Assembly (NCBI GenBank): GCA_013041975.1
Contig: JABDQZ010000176.1
Coordinates: 1-18,791, forward strand
Source of the DNA: Gammaproteobacteria bacterium
GTDB taxonomy: Bacteria > Pseudomonadota > Gammaproteobacteria > Chromatiales > Chromatiaceae
Direction of reading: 5' to 3'
DNA: 18,791 nucleotides
In this document: piece by piece, positions 14,884 to 18,791 of the stretch
Numbering within the stretch: the first letter of the stretch is position 1
Layout of the letters: each line of letters opens with the position of its first letter
Notes under the pieces: model-generated
Database searches by the model: none
Told to the model about the DNA's origin: nothing
What the model saw: the letters and a program-made list of their open reading frames with translations, nothing else
Program-made: the position numbers and the translations under genes

Positions 14884-16533
14884 ATGAGTGCAAAAGAAGT
14901 AAATTTTGGTGATGAAGCCCGGACGAAAATGCTTAACGGTGTTAACGTGCTGGCAAATGCCGTAAAAGTAACACTGGGCCCGAAAGGCCGTAATGTGGTT
15001 CTGGAAAAGAGCTTTGGTGCTCCTACCATCACAAAAGACGGTGTTTCCGTAGCAAAAGAAATTGAATTGACTGACAAGTTCGAAAACATGGGTGCGCAGA
15101 TGGTTAAAGAAGTTTCTTCACAAACTTCTGATATCGCTGGTGACGGTACTACCACTGCAACTGTTCTGGCACAGGCAATGGTTCGCGAAGGCTTGAAAGC
15201 CGTAGCTGCAGGCATGAACCCAATGGACCTGAAACGTGGTATGGATAAAGCGGTTAAAGCTGTTGTTGAAAACCTGAAAGCAATGTCCAAGCCGTGTGCC
15301 GATGATAAAGAAATCGCCCAGGTGGGTTCAATTTCTGCCAACTCTGATTCAAGCATTGGTGACATTATTGCCGGTGCCATGGAAAAGGTCGGCAAAGAAG
15401 GTGTTATCACTGTTGAAGACGGTTCCGCACTGGATAATGAACTGGATGTGGTTGAAGGTATGCAGTTCGATCGTGGTTACCTGTCTCCTTATTTCATCAA
15501 CAACCAGCAGAGTCAGACGGTTGATCTGGAAGATCCATTCATCCTGCTGCACGACAAGAAAATCTCCAACATTCGTGATTTGCTGCCAGTGCTGGAAGCC
15601 GTTGCAAAAGCCGGACGTCCGCTGATGATCATTGCTGAAGATGTTGAAGGTGAAGCGCTGGCAACTCTGGTTGTAAACAACATGCGCGGCATCGTTAAGG
15701 TTGCTGCAGTAAAAGCGCCTGGTTTTGGTGATCGTCGTAAAGCCATGCTGCAGGATCTGGCTATCCTGTCTGGTGCGACTGTTATCTCTGAAGAAGTTGG
15801 TTTGAGCCTGGATAAAGCTGGCCTGAACGAACTGGGTACGGCCAAGAAAATTCAGATCACCAAAGAAGAAACTACACTGATTGATGGTGCCGGTACTGAA
15901 GAAGACATTCAGGCTCGAGTTGCGCAGATTCGTGCTCAAGCTGAAGAAGCTACTTCTGACTACGATAAAGAAAAGCTGCAGGAGCGTCTGGCTAAACTGG
16001 CTGGTGGTGTTGCAGTGATCAAGGTTGGTGCTGCCACTGAAGTTGAAATGAAAGAAAAGAAAGCCCGTGTTGAAGATGCGTTGCACGCAACTCGTGCCGC
16101 TGTTGAAGAAGGTATCGTACCGGGCGGTGGTGTAGCTCTGGTTCGTGCTTTGCAGGGTGTTAAAGATATCACTGGTGACAACCACGATCAGGATATCGGT
16201 ATCAAAATCGCTTTTCGTTCCATGGAAGAGCCAATGCGTCAGATCGTAAGCAATGCCGGTGATGAGGCTTCTGTTGTACTCAACAAGGTTTCAGAAGGTG
16301 AAGGTAACTACGGCTACAATGCCTCCAATGGCGAATACGGCGACATGGTTGAAATGGGTATTCTTGATCCAACTAAAGTTACCCGTTCAGCACTGCAGAA
16401 CGCAGCATCTGTTGCTGGCCTGATGATTACCACCGAGTGCATGGTTGCTGATGAGCCAGTTGATGAAGCTGCAGCAGCGCCATCCATGGGTGGTGACATG
16501 GGCGGCATGGGTGGAATGGGCGGCATGATGTAA
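14884..16533 (+). CDS. groEL: Chaperonin GroEL
   Basis: The 549-aa protein is a full-length GroEL (E. coli 548), the double-ring ATP-dependent folding machine. Equatorial ATP-site residues are intact: LGPKGRNV (31-38), D52 in TKDGVSV and D87 in AGDGTTTATVL. The catalytic Asp lies in ARVEDALHATRAAVEEG, followed by GIVPGGG. The C-terminus is the usual flexible Gly-Gly-Met tail (about 536-549). The ribosome binding site AGGAA is at 14872-14876, seven bases before the ATG. It is co-transcribed with groES from the CIRCE-controlled promoter and ends at a strong terminator. Confidence 0.99.
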   Translation: MSAKEVNFGDEARTKMLNGVNVLANAVKVTLGPKGRNVVLEKSFGAPTITKDGVSVAKEIELTDKFENMGAQMVKEVSSQTSDIAGDGTTTATVLAQAMVREGLKAVAAGMNPMDLKRGMDKAVKAVVENLKAMSKPCADDKEIAQVGSISANSDSSIGDIIAGAMEKVGKEGVITVEDGSALDNELDVVEGMQFDRGYLSPYFINNQQSQTVDLEDPFILLHDKKISNIRDLLPVLEAVAKAGRPLMIIAEDVEGEALATLVVNNMRGIVKVAAVKAPGFGDRRKAMLQDLAILSGATVISEEVGLSLDKAGLNELGTAKKIQITKEETTLIDGAGTEEDIQARVAQIRAQAEEATSDYDKEKLQERLAKLAGGVAVIKVGAATEVEMKEKKARVEDALHATRAAVEEGIVPGGGVALVRALQGVKDITGDNHDQDIGIKIAFRSMEEPMRQIVSNAGDEASVVLNKVSEGEGNYGYNASNGEYGDMVEMGILDPTKVTRSALQNAASVAGLMITTECMVADEPVDEAAAAPSMGGDMGGMGGMGGMM

Positions 16534-16561
16534 ACAATCATTTGCCGAGCTGTTAAGCCCG

Positions 16562-16599
16562 AAAAAACCCTGCCAGCAAGTTAGCTGGCAGGGTTTTTT
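16562..16599. terminator. Bidirectional terminator between groEL and the 99-aa gene
   Basis: CCCTGCCAGC (16568-16577) and GCTGGCAGGG (16584-16593) form a perfect 10-bp stem with a 6-base loop. It is flanked by six A (16562-16567) and six T (16594-16599), so the hairpin has a U tail on either strand. It terminates groEL (+) and the convergent 99-aa gene (-). Confidence 0.95.
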
Positions 16600-16621
16600 A
16601 TTGTCTTAAAACTATTGGTAA

Positions 16622-16921
16622 TTAAAGTATATTTTCATCATCAATCAGCATTGGCTTGTTATCACTATCGAGCAAAGAGCGCGTGTTTTTTCGATAAAGT
16701 AGTTTGAGTTGGGCAGATTCGGGCAAATCGGTAACGCTCATCAGGTTTTTGTCTACCAGTACATCAATAACATCTTCCAGTACCCGTATCAGATCGGTAT
16801 CAGATTGCGTTAAAAACTTACGTACTTCCGGATCACTCAGCGAAGCAGCTTCAGCAGTTTCACCGGGAGTCAGTGTTAGTCCGGTAATGTTTCCATTTTC
16901 ATCTCTTTGAACGTAGAGCAT
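16622..16921 (-). CDS. Conserved small cytoplasmic protein of unknown function
   Basis: The 99-aa protein has no signal peptide or membrane helix. It starts MLYVQRDENGNITGL and has a predicted helical core (TQSDTDLIRVLEDVIDVLVDK). A conserved-looking segment, TDLPESAQLKLLYRK, is near 64-78, and the tail is acidic. From memory it resembles a gammaproteobacterial family that databases often label 'tryptophan synthase subunit beta-like'. Nothing in it resembles the TrpB catalytic domain, since it is too short and has no PLP-lysine motif, so that label should not be read as a function. It converges on groEL through a shared terminator and is divergent from the secretion ABC gene, with 102 nt between the starts. 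It is probably monocistronic. Confidence 0.75.
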   Translation of the reverse strand: MLYVQRDENGNITGLTLTPGETAEAASLSDPEVRKFLTQSDTDLIRVLEDVIDVLVDKNLMSVTDLPESAQLKLLYRKNTRSLLDSDNKPMLIDDENIL

Positions 16922-16969
16922 TAGATAATTCCGTTAATGTTCCGTTTTTAAATCATTTCTAAAGGTACC

Positions 16970-17000
16970 AGTATAGCTGCCGACAACGAGGTGATGCCAA
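16970..17000 (-). promoter_or_regulatory. Weak candidate promoter for the 99-aa gene
   Basis: On the minus strand TTGGCA (16995-17000) and TATACT (16970-16975) each match consensus with one mismatch, but the spacer is 19 bases, longer than optimal. The -10 lies about 48 nt upstream of the ATG at 16921. I could not identify a comparably good plus-strand promoter for the ABC transporter in the same 102-nt gap. Confidence 0.3.
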
Positions 17001-17023
17001 GAATTATTAACTTTCCCAATTAA

Positions 17024-18791
17024 ATGGATAAAAATGAGAAGTCCGTCGAAGATCTCAGTCATACTGAGCATGTAGACGAAGACGTATTACTGCTGAGTCT
17101 GTTGGCAATGGCCAAATTGCATGGCATGCCAGCATCGGAGAACTCACCCGTGGCCGGGCTGCCGCTGGTAGATGGGCAGTTGACGCCAAAACTATTTGTC
17201 CGCGCGGCAAAAAGAGTTGGTCTTAGCGCCAAGATCATTAAGCGCCCGCTACAGCAAATCAGTGGCTTACTGTTACCAGTGGTGCTGTTACTTAAAGACA
17301 ATCACGCTTGTATTTTGTTGTCCAAAGAAGCTGATGGTCAATTCAAGATGCTTTACCCTGAAACCGGTGATAGCGTAACCCATGTCTCATTGGAAACCTT
17401 GCAGGAAGTCTATACCGGCTTCGCCATTCTAGCGAATCCAATTCACGATTTTGGCCATAGGATCCAGGCGGATATTTCTGAGAAAAAGGGTCACTGGTTC
17501 TGGTCGACCATGCTGCTTTCCTGGCGTATCTACCGGGATGTTTTGGTGGCTTCGTTCCTGATCAACCTGTTTGCCGTGGTTAATCCACTGTTTGTCATGA
17601 ATGTTTATGACAGGGTGGTGCCAAACGATGCCCAGGAAACCTTATGGGTGCTGGCTATCGGGGTAGCTATCGTGGTGGTGTTTGATTTTACCCTGAGATT
17701 ATTGCGTTCAAAGTTTATCGATGTGGCAGGTAAAAAAGCCGATGTCATCCTGTCATCAAGGTTGCTGGAAAAGGTGCTGGGTATGAAGTTGTCAGCACGA
17801 CCTCCTTCGGTTGGATTATTTGCTAATAATTTTCGTGAATTCGACGGAATTCGTGATTTTATTACGTCTATGACCATTACCACTTTGATTGATATGCCCT
17901 TTGTCATCATTTTCTTGTTGGTCATTTATTTGCTTGCAGGGCCATTGGTCTTGGTCCCTATGCTGGCTATTCCAGTGATCATTATCTATGGGTTTCTCAT
18001 ACAAAAGCCGCTGCAGCAGGCTGCTGAAAATGCCTCAAAAGCCTCATCGCAGAAAAGCTCCTTACTGGTAGAAAGTCTCACCGTGGCAGACACGGTAAAA
18101 ACTCGTGGTGCAGAAAGCGTGATGCAAAGCCGCTGGGAGCATGCTGTAGGCCAATTGGCAAAATGGGATGCTAAATCACGTTTTATAGCCAATTCAGCGT
18201 CGAATATTGCCACTTTTGTACAGCAGTTTGTCACCCTTTCCGTAGTCGTTTACGGCGTTTACTTATTAATGGATGGTTTGTTGAGCATGGGTGGGTTGAT
18301 TGCTTCTGTGATGCTGTCCGGTCGGGCAATAGCGCCAATGGCGCAGGTTGCACTTTTGACGACACGATATCATCAGTCACGGGCGGCATTAAATACGCTA
18401 AATGACATGATGGATTTGCCGGTTGAACGCCCTGAAGGAAAGCACTTTCTAACACGCCCGGAGCTGCAAGGAAATATTCAGTTTGAAGATGTGACATTTG
18501 CCTATCCCAATACCGAAAATGCCGTACTTAAAAATGTGTCTTTTGCAATCAAACCAGGTGAAAAAGTTGGCATTATTGGCAGAATTGGTTCCGGTAAAAG
18601 CACCATAGAAAAATTATTGCTTAACCTTTATCAGCCAGACAAAGGAGCAATCCGTATCGATGGTGTCGATATACGTCAGCTCGACCCAGCAGATTTGCGT
18701 CGTAATATTGGTTATGTTCCACAGGATATCAGTTTGTTTTATGGATCCGTGCGGGAAAATATTACCATCGGTGCCGCGCATGTTTCAGACC
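17024..18791 (+). CDS. Type I secretion ABC transporter, LapB-like (3' truncated)
   Basis: The frame is open from an ATG at 17024 (directly preceded by an in-frame TAA) to the window edge, giving 589 complete codons. The N-terminal domain (about 20-145) resembles the C39-peptidase-like domain of LapB/HlyB transporters but lacks the catalytic Cys, so it should bind rather than cleave its substrate. A membrane domain (about 160-450) follows, with VNPLFVMNVYDRVVPND and LWVLAIG. The ATPase domain starts near 485, with Walker A GRIGSGKST (519-527, K525) and the Q-loop VPQDI. The signature motif, Walker B and H-loop lie beyond the edge. From memory the closest match is Pseudomonas LapB, which with LapC and LapE exports a giant RTX adhesin. 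No clear ribosome binding site precedes the start. The HlyD-like, TolC-like and substrate genes are not visible. Confidence 0.92.
   Translation, partial: MDKNEKSVEDLSHTEHVDEDVLLLSLLAMAKLHGMPASENSPVAGLPLVDGQLTPKLFVRAAKRVGLSAKIIKRPLQQISGLLLPVVLLLKDNHACILLSKEADGQFKMLYPETGDSVTHVSLETLQEVYTGFAILANPIHDFGHRIQADISEKKGHWFWSTMLLSWRIYRDVLVASFLINLFAVVNPLFVMNVYDRVVPNDAQETLWVLAIGVAIVVVFDFTLRLLRSKFIDVAGKKADVILSSRLLEKVLGMKLSARPPSVGLFANNFREFDGIRDFITSMTITTLIDMPFVIIFLLVIYLLAGPLVLVPMLAIPVIIIYGFLIQKPLQQAAENASKASSQKSSLLVESLTVADTVKTRGAESVMQSRWEHAVGQLAKWDAKSRFIANSASNIATFVQQFVTLSVVVYGVYLLMDGLLSMGGLIASVMLSGRAIAPMAQVALLTTRYHQSRAALNTLNDMMDLPVERPEGKHFLTRPELQGNIQFEDVTFAYPNTENAVLKNVSFAIKPGEKVGIIGRIGSGKSTIEKLLLNLYQPDKGAIRIDGVDIRQLDPADLRRNIGYVPQDISLFYGSVRENITIGAAHVSD

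Noticed and set aside
15349..16185. 278-aa open frame antisense to groEL
   Set aside because: It is a shadow of the groEL codon pattern, with low-complexity Phe/Asn/Thr-rich content and no family resemblance. Other antisense frames, such as 11695-12030 and 13921-14274, are rejected on the same grounds.
1..18791. Mobile elements, CRISPR arrays, tRNA/rRNA genes or defence islands
   Set aside because: No direct-repeat arrays, transposase or integrase motifs, or RNA-gene signatures were seen. The gene content is core housekeeping throughout.

Overview
This window looks like chromosomal DNA from a free-living gammaproteobacterium of moderate GC content. The evidence is gene content and order. A dusB-fis pair is essentially gammaproteobacterial, and the run aroQ-accB-accC-prmA-(DUF3426)-dusB-fis-purH-purD is a block I know from Pseudomonas and relatives. 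dsbD-cutA next to fxsA and groES-groEL recalls the E. coli 94-minute region. I cannot name a genus from sequence alone. I see no insertion sequence, prophage, CRISPR array, tRNA or rRNA.

Layout. Positions 1-788 (+) hold the C-terminal part of an RND/MMPL-type exporter, which ends at a strong hairpin terminator shared with convergent msrA (-). From 13777 down to 907 every gene is on the minus strand. In transcription order they are cutA-dsbD-tlpA-like (overlapping genes), then aroQ-accB-accC-prmA-DUF3426 zinc-ribbon protein-dusB-fis-purH-purD-vanZ-like, then msrA. Overlaps at cutA/dsbD, dsbD/tlpA, prmA/DUF3426, dusB/fis and purD/vanZ point to co-transcribed, translationally coupled groups. From 13925 onward the plus strand carries fxsA and the groES-groEL operon. 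That operon has a promoter overlapped by a CIRCE (HrcA) operator and ends in a long bidirectional terminator. A small conserved minus-strand gene (16622-16921) follows. The window ends inside a LapB-like type I secretion ABC transporter (17024 to the edge).

How the genes fit together. The central block joins fatty-acid precursor synthesis (AccB/AccC), the shikimate pathway (AroQ), ribosome and tRNA modification (PrmA, DusB), the growth-phase nucleoid protein Fis, and the last steps of purine synthesis (PurH, PurD). Its flanks carry protein quality-control functions: periplasmic thiol redox (DsbD plus a TlpA-like thioredoxin), methionine sulfoxide repair (MsrA) and the GroESL chaperonin.

Most of the window is core housekeeping, and I found no convincing wholly new system. 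The best leads are a DsbD with two complete N-terminal alpha domains, an inverted repeat centred on the -35 box of a possibly leaderless cutA promoter, a CIRCE element on groESL in a gammaproteobacterium, and the truncated LapB-type secretion gene whose partners lie outside the window.
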